Shown here piece after piece: positions 18,321 to 27,328 of a stretch of 64,000 nt of DNA; position 1 is the stretch's first letter; each line of letters starts with the position of its first letter. Source of the DNA: Arenibacter sp041392165 (GTDB lineage Bacteria; Bacteroidota; Bacteroidia; Flavobacteriales; Flavobacteriaceae); assembly GCA_041392165.1 (NCBI GenBank), contig JAWKMN010000001.1, forward strand, positions 1 through 64,000, written 5' to 3'. The notes below the pieces were generated by a model. The model saw only the letters and a program-made list of their open reading frames with translations. It did no database searches and was not told the DNA's origin. A program made the translations under genes and the position numbers.

Positions 18321-18938
18321 ATGGCATTCAAAAAAATTCAGGAACAGCTAAAAGAGGCCTTGGAACAACAGGGAATCAAGGAACCATCTCCATTTCAAAA
18401 GGCGGTTGTCCCCAAATTAAAGGGAGGGGCCAGTATTTTTGGTATAGCCCCGGAAGGTGCCGGTAAAACTACCTCCATCATAATCAGTACGCTTCAAAAA
18501 TTAAACTGTGCCGCCTTTGAAGAGGCTCCAAGGGCATTGATTCTTGTAAGGGACAAGGAAGCCGCATTGTCCCTACAAAGTGAATTTGAACGCTTTACAG
18601 CAAGAATGGATCTACGCATTTATCCGGTTTATGAAGAACACAATATTGAAGCACAGCGGAATGAAATTTTTGAGGGAGTGGATATTGTTATCGCCACCCC
18701 AAAAAGATTGAGCAAGATATTTTACCTCAATGGGGTCAATTTGGGAAAACTAAAGTTGTTTATCGTGGACGATGCGGAGTTCTTGTCCAAACCGGGCCCT
18801 TTTTCAGAGGTCATCCGAATCCCTGAAAGTTTGGACAGGTGCCAGTATGCCATTTTTTCCACTAAGTTTGATCACCGTATGGAGCGGATGCGGGAATTGT
18901 TTATGGGCCATGCACAGATTGTTGGTTTAGGGGAGTAA
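18321..18938 (+). CDS. Half-length DEAD-like ATPase domain protein
   Basis: 205 residues covering only the first RecA-like domain of a DEAD-box helicase. Q-motif-like SPFQKAVVPKL and Walker A EGAGKT (45-50) are present. The DEAD box reads VDDAE (149-153), motif Ib reads TPKRL, and SAT is replaced by FSTKF. There is no second RecA domain, so it cannot be a normal helicase. Either it is a stand-alone regulatory ATPase-like protein or a truncated gene. The frame is clean and ends naturally, and I recall similar short proteins in flavobacteria, which favours the first. Confidence 0.75.
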   Translation: MAFKKIQEQLKEALEQQGIKEPSPFQKAVVPKLKGGASIFGIAPEGAGKTTSIIISTLQKLNCAAFEEAPRALILVRDKEAALSLQSEFERFTARMDLRIYPVYEEHNIEAQRNEIFEGVDIVIATPKRLSKIFYLNGVNLGKLKLFIVDDAEFLSKPGPFSEVIRIPESLDRCQYAIFSTKFDHRMERMRELFMGHAQIVGLGE

Positions 18939-19095
18939 TATCAATGTGCCAATTCTTTAATGAAGTAATTCTTTAATATGCCCATTGATCATACCCAACT
19001 ACGTACCGTCTATGGGCTGAGGGTACAACACATTAAAGGAATGCTCTTGTTTTAAACAATTTGGTCCTATCCTCCAGGCCAACCAAAAAGGTTTA

Positions 19096-19190
19096 AAACT
19101 AAAAAGAGCCTTATCTTTTGGGAAAAGGCTCTTTTACGAGAACACTATATGAAAATGAAAAAATTATTAATTCCTTTTTTATTACACTGC
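19096..19190 (+). repeat. Hairpin plus MKMK mini-ORF element, copy 2
   Basis: Same element as at 18063. Here the hairpin is perfect (AAAAGAGCC/GGCTCTTTT) and looks like a terminator for the upstream gene. The following ATG opens a 14-codon frame, MKMKKLLIPFLLHC, which resembles a signal peptide cut short by a stop. The remainder of the 18939-19395 gap shows no other gene. Confidence 0.6.
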
Positions 19191-19395
19191 TAAAGTATAA
19201 GGATTGCGCAGTTGAAAGAAATTAATGTTGCGAAATGGGCCAATTCTGTGGTAAAAAGGGCTTTTTATGGTATTTTGATTATTTACCAACTTTAAAAAGG
19301 GGAGGTAATTTATAGGAAATCCACAATAATGGAAAGAATCTTTGTTATTTTAGATACAAAACTAAGGTTGTTTTTCACATTAATTTAGATGCTGT

Positions 19396-21906
19396 ATGTA
19401 TAAAAGAAGGAGAGAATGTTGGAGTAGGGCATTGTTATTAATCTTTTTTACGTCCCATATACTAGCTCAAAAAAGTACTTCACCTCATACTATAGCAGAT
19501 AAGCTGGAAGCTTATGTGAATAATTTAGCGCCCGAAAAAATATATATTCAAACAGATAAGGATTTATATACCATTGGAGATACGATCTGGTTTAAGTCAT
19601 ATTTGGTTAATGGGGTGGATCACTTTGCAAGTGATATAAGCAATGTGGTTCATGTTGAACTATTGGACACAAATGGCAGTGTGGTAAAAAAACGAAAGTT
19701 GTATACCGATAAAGGAAGTGTTTACGGCGACATTGAAATTGATGATTCTATCCTAGAGGGGAACTATCGTATCCGAGCTTATACCAGATATATGCTAAAC
19801 GGGGATAATAAATTTCTTTTTTTTAAAGAAATTTCAATTATGGCCCGTTCAGAGGCCTCCAATGATACATTGAGTTTAGGGGCCTTGGTAAATGGAAAAG
19901 AGGAAAATGGACAAGGAAAAGAAGCTCTGAACCCTCAGATGTCAAAGCCTATTGTTCAATTCTTTCCGGAAGGAGGTAATTTGGTAACCGGTATGTATAG
20001 TGAGATGGGCCTCAAAGCAACCAACGCATATGGGAATGGACTAGCTTTAAAAGGTAGGATTATTGATCAAGTAGGGAATGAGGTCAATTCCTTCCAAACC
20101 GATAATTTGGGTTTAGGTATTGTATCTATTACTCCTGGAGCGGACATCAATTATTATGCTGAAATCAATGTTGACGGAAATCTTCACAGATATTCAATAC
20201 CCGCAGCCTTGAATAAGGGTTACATAATGCAGCTTAAGAATCTGGGTTCCCAAATAATTATCAAGATTTCTACCAATATTGATCAAGGATTAGCGGGGAT
20301 GGAATTAGTGGGGCATCTTCGAGGTAAGATATTCCTTAAATATTCAAAGGAAAATAGAGGTGAAACATCATATCTTATTAAGTTTCCTACTTCTAAATTG
20401 TCAGATGGAATGGCCCATTTCACCTTGTTCAATTGGGAAGGAGATCCTATTTGTGAGCGTATAACATTTGTAGATAATCCAAGAAACAAGATAAACCTTA
20501 CCCTAAAAACAGATAAAACGGGTTACAAGTTTCGTGAAAAGGTCAACTTGGATATGTCCATTACCGACAGCCAAGGAAAACCTCTACAGGGAGATTTTTC
20601 TATCAGTGTTGCACTAAATAACAGTTATAAAGAACGTTCTGCCAATATTAAAAGTTGGTTACTATTGGATTCTGATATGGGCAACTCGGTAGAGAATGCG
20701 CCTTACCTTTTTAATCAAGATTCAAATGTTCGTAAAAACATACTTGATATGTTAATGCTTTCACCCAGGTGGCATAGGTTTGATTGGAGTTACTTCCTGC
20801 CGGATAAATCGGGAAAGGAAATAAAGTTCCTACCAGAGAAAGGGATAATGGTCAATGGAGTAACAAGAGCATACGATAATCATTATCAGCCAAGAAAAGC
20901 CCTTACTACATTGAGCGTCATGGGGCAGGAAGTATATCAAGAAAAAGCGCTGACGGATGCGCAAGGGAAGTTTAGCTTTGGACCTTTGTTTTTTTTTGAT
21001 AGTGTTAAGGCTATAATTAATGCATCATCTATTATCCCGGATAGAAATGAAAAAATCGCTATTTATATGGATACGTCAAAAGTACAGGTCAATATTGATG
21101 ATGGTCCAATAGCCCCAAAGACCATTCCAATTCAAAAGGAGATTTTAGAAGAATATAGGAATAAAATGAGTGATATTGAGTATTCCTCAAGGGTTACGGC
21201 ATTATCCGAAGTTATTGTAAAGGCCAAGAAAAAAACGAGAAAGCAACGCATTGATGAAGAATTGAGCAAGATGACCGTATATGGCACGGCCCAAAATAGA
21301 CTTTTCCCAGATTCGATACCCGGTATGAAGTCACGCACGGTTTTCGACCTTTTAACAGGAATAGCGGGGATTCAAGTTATTGGTACTTTCCCCAACCAGA
21401 GTGTTCGGATTAGAGGTATAAGCAGTTTGGGCAACTCCGGAGATCCGCTGTATACCTTAGATGGAGTTCCTGTTACTGTGGATTTCATTCAGAGCTTAAC
21501 TATCAATGACATATTGTTCGTTGATGTCCTAAAGGGGGGAGAAGCTTCCTTTTTTGGGTCCCGTGGTACTAACGGAGTTGTTGCCATATACACCGATCGC
21601 GGTCAAAGTTTTGATTCTGGACAAAAAGAGAACACTAATGTGGCTACTATTACAATTGAGGGATTCTATAGGGCGAAGAAGTTTTATAGCCCCATTTATG
21701 AAGGAGTTAATGATATGGACCATACAATATCGGATTATCGTACCACCTTATATTGGAATCCGGAAATTGTGATCAATGAAAACAGCTCTGCCCGTTTGAA
21801 TTTTTTTACGGGTGATATGCCGGGGAAATATACCATTAAGGTAGAAGGAATCACTACCAATGGAATCCCTGTGAACAAGCAGTGTAACTTTGTTGTTTTT
21901 AATTAG
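19396..21906 (+). CDS. MG2-domain plus TonB-plug protein without a beta barrel
   Basis: 836 residues with a signal peptide ending near ILAQ. Residues about 47-145 look like an alpha-2-macroglobulin MG2 domain (YIQTDKDLYTIGDTIWFKSY). More immunoglobulin-like domains follow. A TonB-receptor plug lies at about 640-735 (DLLTGIAGIQVIG, SVRIRGISSLGNSGDPLYTL, DVLKGGEASFFGSRGTNGVV). The chain ends about 100 residues after the plug, too short for a barrel. It is probably periplasmic or outer-membrane associated. The family recurs in Bacteroidota but its role is unknown to me. Confidence 0.8.
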   Translation: MYKRRRECWSRALLLIFFTSHILAQKSTSPHTIADKLEAYVNNLAPEKIYIQTDKDLYTIGDTIWFKSYLVNGVDHFASDISNVVHVELLDTNGSVVKKRKLYTDKGSVYGDIEIDDSILEGNYRIRAYTRYMLNGDNKFLFFKEISIMARSEASNDTLSLGALVNGKEENGQGKEALNPQMSKPIVQFFPEGGNLVTGMYSEMGLKATNAYGNGLALKGRIIDQVGNEVNSFQTDNLGLGIVSITPGADINYYAEINVDGNLHRYSIPAALNKGYIMQLKNLGSQIIIKISTNIDQGLAGMELVGHLRGKIFLKYSKENRGETSYLIKFPTSKLSDGMAHFTLFNWEGDPICERITFVDNPRNKINLTLKTDKTGYKFREKVNLDMSITDSQGKPLQGDFSISVALNNSYKERSANIKSWLLLDSDMGNSVENAPYLFNQDSNVRKNILDMLMLSPRWHRFDWSYFLPDKSGKEIKFLPEKGIMVNGVTRAYDNHYQPRKALTTLSVMGQEVYQEKALTDAQGKFSFGPLFFFDSVKAIINASSIIPDRNEKIAIYMDTSKVQVNIDDGPIAPKTIPIQKEILEEYRNKMSDIEYSSRVTALSEVIVKAKKKTRKQRIDEELSKMTVYGTAQNRLFPDSIPGMKSRTVFDLLTGIAGIQVIGTFPNQSVRIRGISSLGNSGDPLYTLDGVPVTVDFIQSLTINDILFVDVLKGGEASFFGSRGTNGVVAIYTDRGQSFDSGQKENTNVATITIEGFYRAKKFYSPIYEGVNDMDHTISDYRTTLYWNPEIVINENSSARLNFFTGDMPGKYTIKVEGITTNGIPVNKQCNFVVFN

Positions 21907-21954
21907 GATGATATGAAGACGTACTATTTTATTTAGCCTTATTAAACAAATTGT

Positions 21955-22416
21955 ATGAATAATTTTATGGGTATTATGGGTGATAAGGGTAGGCAACCTA
22001 CATTATGGTTCGTTTTTCCAGTCATCCTTTTTTTCCTGGCCACCTGTAAGGAAAAAGTAGTGGATGATGGTTATGTGTGGAAAAAACTCAAGGTAACGGC
22101 CACGGCCTATAATTCGTTTCCTTTACAAACTTCTAAAACCCACCTTGGAATAACGGCCTGGGGCGATTCGCTATATCCGGGTATGAAAATAATTGCCGTT
22201 TCCAAATACTTGATTCCCTTGGGACTGGATTACAATACCCAGGTAAAAATAAAAGGGGATACCAGTATATATCTGGTGAAGGACAAGATGCATTCCAAAT
22301 GGAAAAATAGAATAGACATTTATATGGGGGAGGACAAGGAAAAGGCTTTGCAGTGGGGACGAAAAAAAATAACCATTCATTACAGGGTAAGAAGGGATTC
22401 CATAGAAATACATTGA
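21955..22416 (+). CDS. 3D-domain lipoprotein, possible lytic transglycosylase fold
   Basis: 153 residues. A hydrophobic segment ends in LATC, a lipobox-like site, so it is probably a lipoprotein. The C-terminal part matches the 3D domain of MltA-type and RpfB-type cell-wall enzymes: VTATAYNS, GITAWGDSLYPGMKIIAVS, then RIDIYMGEDKEKALQWGRK. The three signature Asp residues are not all obvious (KDKMH and NRIDIYMG are present). It lies before a muramoyl amidase, which fits a peptidoglycan role. Confidence 0.72.
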   Translation: MNNFMGIMGDKGRQPTLWFVFPVILFFLATCKEKVVDDGYVWKKLKVTATAYNSFPLQTSKTHLGITAWGDSLYPGMKIIAVSKYLIPLGLDYNTQVKIKGDTSIYLVKDKMHSKWKNRIDIYMGEDKEKALQWGRKKITIHYRVRRDSIEIH

Positions 22417-22460
22417 TATTGTAACAGTACATGGCAAAAACCCATTAGAGCATAAAAATG

Positions 22461-22533
22461 CGTCATTGCGAACAAAGTGAAGCAATCTGCACAATGGGCG
22501 ACAGATCGCTTCGAACCTCAGGATGGGGAAAAA
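22461..22533. repeat. CGTCATTGCGA-type dispersed repeat, degraded copy
   Basis: CGTCATTGCGAACAAAGTGA followed by AGCAATCT and, 15 bases later, the inverted AGATCGCT. This matches a short palindromic repeat family found in many unrelated bacterial genomes. The second half is eroded. Confidence 0.5.
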
Positions 22534-22599
22534 CTATTTTTTGTCATGGACTAAATGATATTGTACCTTTATTCACTTGAGTTACAAGCTGAAAATACC

Positions 22600-23262
22600 A
22601 TGAAAAAGATAGTTCTTTTATGTTCCATATCCATTATCACGATTTCGTGTTCCGTAAACCGTGAGATAATGGACAAACCCATTATTTTTAACGAAGAGCG
22701 AAAAGAACTCACTTTGGAATATATGATGGACCGCTACGGCCTTTATCAAGATGAACCCAATATAGTGCCCAAAATGATAGTTTTGCACTGGACGGTAATC
22801 CCTACCTTGGAAAAATCGTACCAAGCCTTTGAGCTGCCCACCCTGCCCGATTGGAGGCCCGAGATAAGTTCGGCCAGTGGTTTAAATGTGTCTTCCCAGT
22901 TTCTTGTAGATCAGGACGGTACCATTTACAGGTTAATGCCCGAAACCACCATGGCCAGACATGTAATAGGTCTAAATCATTGTGCCATAGGGATTGAAAA
23001 CGTGGGAGGAACAGGGAATACCAAACTTACCAGGGCGCAATTAAGATCCAACAAATGGCTGGTAAAGTATTTAAAGTCCAAATATGATATAGACTATGTA
23101 ATAGGCCACTATGAATACACCCTTTTTGAAGATCACGAACTTTGGTTGGAGAAGGATTCGGCCTATAGGACCGTAAAGACAGACCCCGGCCAAAAATTTT
23201 TAAAAAGAGTAAAAAGAGCTACCAAAAAACTTAATTTTAAGCCTACACCAATTGTAAAATAA
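22600..23262 (+). CDS. N-acetylmuramoyl-L-alanine amidase, lipoprotein
   Basis: 220 residues from ATG 22600. An in-frame ATG at 22555 is possible, but the later start gives a proper lipoprotein signal (MKKIVLLCSISIITISCS). The amidase-2/PGRP fold is seen in IVLHWTVIPT (zinc His), VSSQFLVDQDGTIYRLMPE, NHCAIGIENVGG and VIGHYEYT. It cleaves the bond between muramic acid and the first stem-peptide residue. It is predicted to be membrane anchored in the periplasm. The M14 peptidase starts 4 bases downstream. Confidence 0.88.
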   Translation: MKKIVLLCSISIITISCSVNREIMDKPIIFNEERKELTLEYMMDRYGLYQDEPNIVPKMIVLHWTVIPTLEKSYQAFELPTLPDWRPEISSASGLNVSSQFLVDQDGTIYRLMPETTMARHVIGLNHCAIGIENVGGTGNTKLTRAQLRSNKWLVKYLKSKYDIDYVIGHYEYTLFEDHELWLEKDSAYRTVKTDPGQKFLKRVKRATKKLNFKPTPIVK

Positions 23263-23266
23263 TATT

Positions 23267-24735
23267 ATGGGACCATATAAATTAGCCCTTGTCCTTTGTT
23301 TGCTAATAGCTTTTTCCGGTATTGGACAGGAAAGGGATTTTACTTCCGACCTGTACTCCACATACGAAAAATACAGGGAACCGTCTTTGGACAAAGAAGG
23401 ATAAAGCATAATGACATACAATCACTGATCCACAGATTATCAGCACACACCCAATTTGAGGTACGAGTAGTTGGTAAGTCCATAGAAGGGCGTAACCTTT
23501 CCCTAATAAGTATTGGAACAGGGGCTACCGATGTTTTTCTTTGGTCGCAAATGCACGGGGACGAACCTACTGCCACCCAGGCCATATTCGATATTTTTAA
23601 TTTTTTGACCAGTGACGATTTTAAAAGTGAAAAAGAAAACATTTTAAAGAATTTAAAGTTGCACTTTTTGCCCATGCTCAATCCTGATGGAGCGGAGGTA
23701 TATCAAAGGCGAAATACTTTGGGAATAGATATCAATAGGGATGCACTATCCCTACAATCGCCCGAGGGAAGGACCTTGAAAAGAGTGAGGGATAGTTTGG
23801 GTGCCGATTTCGGTTTTAACCTTCACGACCAGAGCACCTATTACAATGCGGAAAGAACGGATAAGCCCGCTACCATCTCCTATCTGGCACCGGCCTTTAA
23901 TTATGAAAAGGATATCAATGAAGTACGCGCCAATGCCATGAAGGTTATTGTCTATATGAATCAAATAATTCAGAAATATGCCCCGGGACAGGTAGGGCGC
24001 TATAATGATGATTTTGAGCCCAGGGCCTTTGGGGACAATATTCAAAAATGGGGTACAAGTGCCATTTTAATAGAATCCGGCGGTTATAAAAACGATCCGG
24101 AAAAACAGGAAATCAGAAAATTAAATTATGTCTCCATTCTATCGGCCATTTATAGTATCGCCAATGGCAATTATAAAACCATTTCCATTTCGGAATACGA
24201 TAAAATACCCGAAAACGATAGAAAATTATTCGATCTAAAACTCAATAATCTTACTTATAATTTATTGGGCAAAAATTATACCTTGGATGTGGGCATACAC
24301 CGGTTGGAAATTGATGACGCATCACATAAAACCTATTACAATAGCAGTAGGGTCGTAGACCAGGGGGATCTATCCACCTATTATGGATATGAAACTTTGG
24401 AAGGGAAAGGCTACTCAATAACGGGGGGCAAGGTATACCCAAAGATACTGCCTTCCAAAAAGGAAGTGTCCCAATTGAAGGTCTTGGATCTCCTGCGATC
24501 GGGCTTTACCTATGTGCGGGTAGAAAATATTTCCAAGGGTACCAACTATGTATCCTTCCCCATGAACATTATTGGCAAGGACTATAAAGTTCCGGAATTT
24601 AAAATGAAGGTAGGTGTTGTTCCAAACTTTATATTGGAACAACAGGGCCGGCCACGTTATGCCGTCATCAACGGATTCCTCGTAGACTTAAAGTCGGGGG
24701 AAGGAAATTTTAAGAATGCCTTGATCTTGCGCTAG
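23267..24735 (+). pseudogene. M14 zinc carboxypeptidase, one single-base frameshift
   Basis: The ATG at 23267 opens a signal peptide (MGPYKLALVLCLLIAF) whose frame stops at 23401. The rest of the protein is in another frame. Adding one A to the AAA run at 23393-23395 joins them (EPSLDKRRIKHNDIQ) and gives a 489-residue protein. The zinc site is MHGDEPT with NPDGAEVYQRRN and NLHDQST. The catalytic Glu is probably in AILIESGGYKND. It is likely a secreted or periplasmic metallocarboxypeptidase, perhaps acting with the adjacent amidase on cell-wall peptides. Restoration is so clean that I suspect a sequencing error. Confidence 0.88.
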
Positions 24736-24768
24736 TGTTATGTTAATGCTAATGTGTTGGTTAAGTCG

Positions 24769-24857
24769 CCGTTATTTTTTACCTGGACGAGGCAAAAAAT
24801 AGTTGCATAGCCATAGCTACGGAACCCTTTTTTAACGATGGTCGGGTGAAAAGGAAC
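24769..24857 (-). repeat. 88-bp dispersed intergenic repeat, copy 2
   Basis: The reverse complement aligns across its whole length with 3965-4052. It lies downstream of the M14 peptidase. In this orientation it could fold with AAAAAA and TTTTTT arms around GTAGCTATGGCTA. Confidence 0.6.
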
Positions 24858-24899
24858 TAGACTTGGGGTGACTAAAATAGGGTTAGGACACTAGGTCTA

Positions 24900-25064
24900 C
24901 TAGCCAAAAGAAACCCGGATATTGTCCCCATAGGCAAATATCCAGTAAAGCATTACAAAAAGAAGGCTTGCGATACAGGCAAAAACAGCTATGGCCAGGC
25001 CTTTAAACCCGTTAGGCAGGCTACTGATAGCACTGTACTTTAAAATGTCCTTGATTACAACCAT
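24900..25064 (-). CDS. Small single-pass membrane protein, 54 residues
   Basis: A short frame from ATG 25064 (a TTG at 25088 would add 8 residues). It has one clear membrane helix, LAIAVFACIASLLFVMLYWI, a charged N terminus (VVIKDILKYS) and a short polar tail. Small proteins of this kind are common in flavobacteria and usually uncharacterised. It stands alone. Confidence 0.5.
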   Translation of the reverse strand: MVVIKDILKYSAISSLPNGFKGLAIAVFACIASLLFVMLYWIFAYGDNIRVSFG

Positions 25065-25299
25065 AGTATTCTTTTTTATACGATACAAAATTTAACTTTG
25101 GCAACATAGCGAATTTAGGTTGATAAGGGTTGTTGTTATTGGAACAATTATCTGGCCAAAAACCCTTCCCTGTATATTATTTTTCTGTCCCGTTTCTTTA
25201 AGGATATGGGTTGTGATCTTTTAATTAGGGGTAAATTGGGTATAGATTATTTCTTTGTTAACTTAAACCCATCTAACCATTATTGCGGAAGAATTTATT

Positions 25300-25307
25300 T
25301 AGTTTTG
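25300..25307 (+). promoter_or_regulatory. Candidate -7 element for the alkaline phosphatase gene
   Basis: TAGTTTTG matches TAnnTTTG, 90 bases before the start codon. The nearest upstream TTG (25283) is closer than usual. Nothing else was seen in the 25089-25397 gap. Confidence 0.3.
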
Positions 25308-25397
25308 TTTAATTTGGTCCGGTTCATTTAATTTTTTTATTAATGGGATATAGAACATCTCAAATTTTAATATTGCTAGTCACATAAATCAATTTCC

Positions 25398-27218
25398 ATG
25401 CTTAGATCTAATCGCTTTTATGTATTGCTCTTTTTGCTTTCCCTTCAAATCGTATTGGGGCAGAAAACAAATTCCTTTAAAATACATTCCCATAATGATT
25501 ATATGCAAATTGCCCCGTTTTGGGATGCCTATGCGCATGGGGCCAGCTCTATCGAAGTAGATGTATTCCTTAAGAATGATACCTTATATGTTACCCATGA
25601 TGAGGAAGATATTAAAGAAGGCCACACCATGGAAAGTTTGTATTTGGAGGCTATAAAAACGGCAATGGATCTTCAACTGGGCAAGCACCAGGAGCTTCAG
25701 GAGTTACAGCTGCTGATTGATATAAAATCGGAAACCTACACCACCTTGGCGAAAATAGTGTCCGTGTTGGAAAAGTATCCCAGTATTATTAGCAACCCCA
25801 ATATTTCCATGGTCATATCTGGAAATAGGCCTAAGCCGGAAGAGTACAAAAATTATCCGTCTTTTATTAAGTTCGATTATCAGACGCTGGAAGATATTCC
25901 CCACAAAGAGGCCTGGGACAAGGTGGCCTTGATAAGCCTGCCATTTCATAAGTTTTCCCAATGGAACGGAAAAGGAAGATTAACGGCAGAAGATTTACAA
26001 AAGGTTAAGTCGACCATAGATAAGGCCCACTCCTACAATAAGCCTTTCCGTTTTTGGGCCACTCCTGACTCCAAGACGGCATGGAAAGCCATGCACGATC
26101 TGGGGGTGGACTTTATAAATACCGATATGACGGACAAGGCATCGGTATATATGCAAACCTTGGGGGATAGGGTGTTTTACAACAAGGCTATCTCCCCTGT
26201 ATACACCCCTACCTACAAATCCGACCAGACTAAAAAGTCGGTCAAAAATGTTATTTTGCTCATAGGGGATGGCAATGGGCTCACCCAAATTTCTTCATCG
26301 GTGCTGGCCAATGGTGGCAACCTTACCCTGACACAGTTAAAAAGCATAGGATTTATTAAGACCCAATCTTCGGACGATTTCACAACAGATTCAGCAGCAG
26401 CAGGTACTGCACTGGCCACCGGGACAAAAACGTATAACAGGTCTATAGGAATGTCCGCCAACGGACAACCCCTTGTAAATATCACAGAGTTATTGGACCA
26501 ACACCAGTATGTAACCGGCTGTATCACCACGGATAAGATTGTAGGGGCCACCCCTAGTTCATTCTACGCCCACCAAAAGGACAGGGATGACACCGATGGT
26601 ATAGCCCAGGACCTATTAAAGAGCAGACTCTCTCTCTTCGTTGGAGGAGGGGAATCTAATTTTGGCAAGGCGGAATTACAGGGGAATGGTTTTGCCATGT
26701 TGACGGATGTAAAGGAATTGGGAACCAGCAAAAAGGATAAAATAGGATTGTTCATTGCGGAAAACGAGGTTCCCAGCTTTTTGGAAGGCAGGGGAAATAT
26801 ACTGGCCGAAGCCACTAAAAATGGACTTCAATTCATGGATTCCAAGAAAAAACCTTTCTTTTTAATGGTGGAAGCGGCACAAATAGATTCTTACGCGCAT
26901 AGGAATGAAGTGGCGGGCATAGTTACCGAGGGGATCGATTTTGACGTAGCCATAACGGAGGCCATAAAATTTGCCGACAAAACCGGAAACACTTTGGTAA
27001 TCATCACCGCAGATCATGAGACCTCCGGATTTACCATGCCACAGGGCAATATGGAAATGGGCATGATAGAGGGCGACTTTACTACCGATGACCATACGGC
27101 GGCCATGGTTCCTATTTTTGCTTACGGGCCCCGTTCACAGGAGTTCCAAGGTGTTTACGGGAACGATGAGGTTTTCCATAAGATTCTAAAGGTGTTGGAT
27201 ATAGTAAGTAAAAAGTAG
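25398..27218 (+). CDS. Fusion of a GDPD/PI-PLC-like domain with alkaline phosphatase
   Basis: 606 residues with a signal peptide ending near VLGQ. Residues about 27-265 look like a glycerophosphodiester phosphodiesterase barrel (SHNDYMQIAPFWDAYAHGAS, SIEVDVFLKNDTLYVTHDEED). From about 290 it is an alkaline phosphatase: metal-binding ILLIGDGNGLTQ, nucleophile Ser332 in TTDSAAAGTALATG, and later ITADHETSGF and DDHTA. The combination could release phosphate from glycerophosphodiesters in two steps in the periplasm. That route is inferred. A promoter-like TAGTTTTG lies upstream and a hairpin terminator follows. Confidence 0.9.
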   Translation: MLRSNRFYVLLFLLSLQIVLGQKTNSFKIHSHNDYMQIAPFWDAYAHGASSIEVDVFLKNDTLYVTHDEEDIKEGHTMESLYLEAIKTAMDLQLGKHQELQELQLLIDIKSETYTTLAKIVSVLEKYPSIISNPNISMVISGNRPKPEEYKNYPSFIKFDYQTLEDIPHKEAWDKVALISLPFHKFSQWNGKGRLTAEDLQKVKSTIDKAHSYNKPFRFWATPDSKTAWKAMHDLGVDFINTDMTDKASVYMQTLGDRVFYNKAISPVYTPTYKSDQTKKSVKNVILLIGDGNGLTQISSSVLANGGNLTLTQLKSIGFIKTQSSDDFTTDSAAAGTALATGTKTYNRSIGMSANGQPLVNITELLDQHQYVTGCITTDKIVGATPSSFYAHQKDRDDTDGIAQDLLKSRLSLFVGGGESNFGKAELQGNGFAMLTDVKELGTSKKDKIGLFIAENEVPSFLEGRGNILAEATKNGLQFMDSKKKPFFLMVEAAQIDSYAHRNEVAGIVTEGIDFDVAITEAIKFADKTGNTLVIITADHETSGFTMPQGNMEMGMIEGDFTTDDHTAAMVPIFAYGPRSQEFQGVYGNDEVFHKILKVLDIVSKK

Positions 27219-27264
27219 TGGGAATTGATTATTGGGATTCTAATTGCCTTAACTTAACGATATA

Positions 27265-27292
27265 AAAAACCCGATGCTCGCATCGGGTTTTT
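27265..27292. terminator. Bidirectional terminator
   Basis: AAAAACCCGATG and CATCGGGTTTTT around a CTCG loop, between the convergent alkaline phosphatase and OmpA genes. Confidence 0.85.
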
Positions 27293-27328
27293 AAGCTAAA
27301 ACAATAATTATAGGTAATGGTAGTGTTT

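Noticed and set aside
18085..18351. An 88-codon frame starting in the repeat hairpin
   Set aside because: It begins with TTG inside the terminator-like hairpin and runs into the half-helicase gene. The residue pattern is not protein-like.
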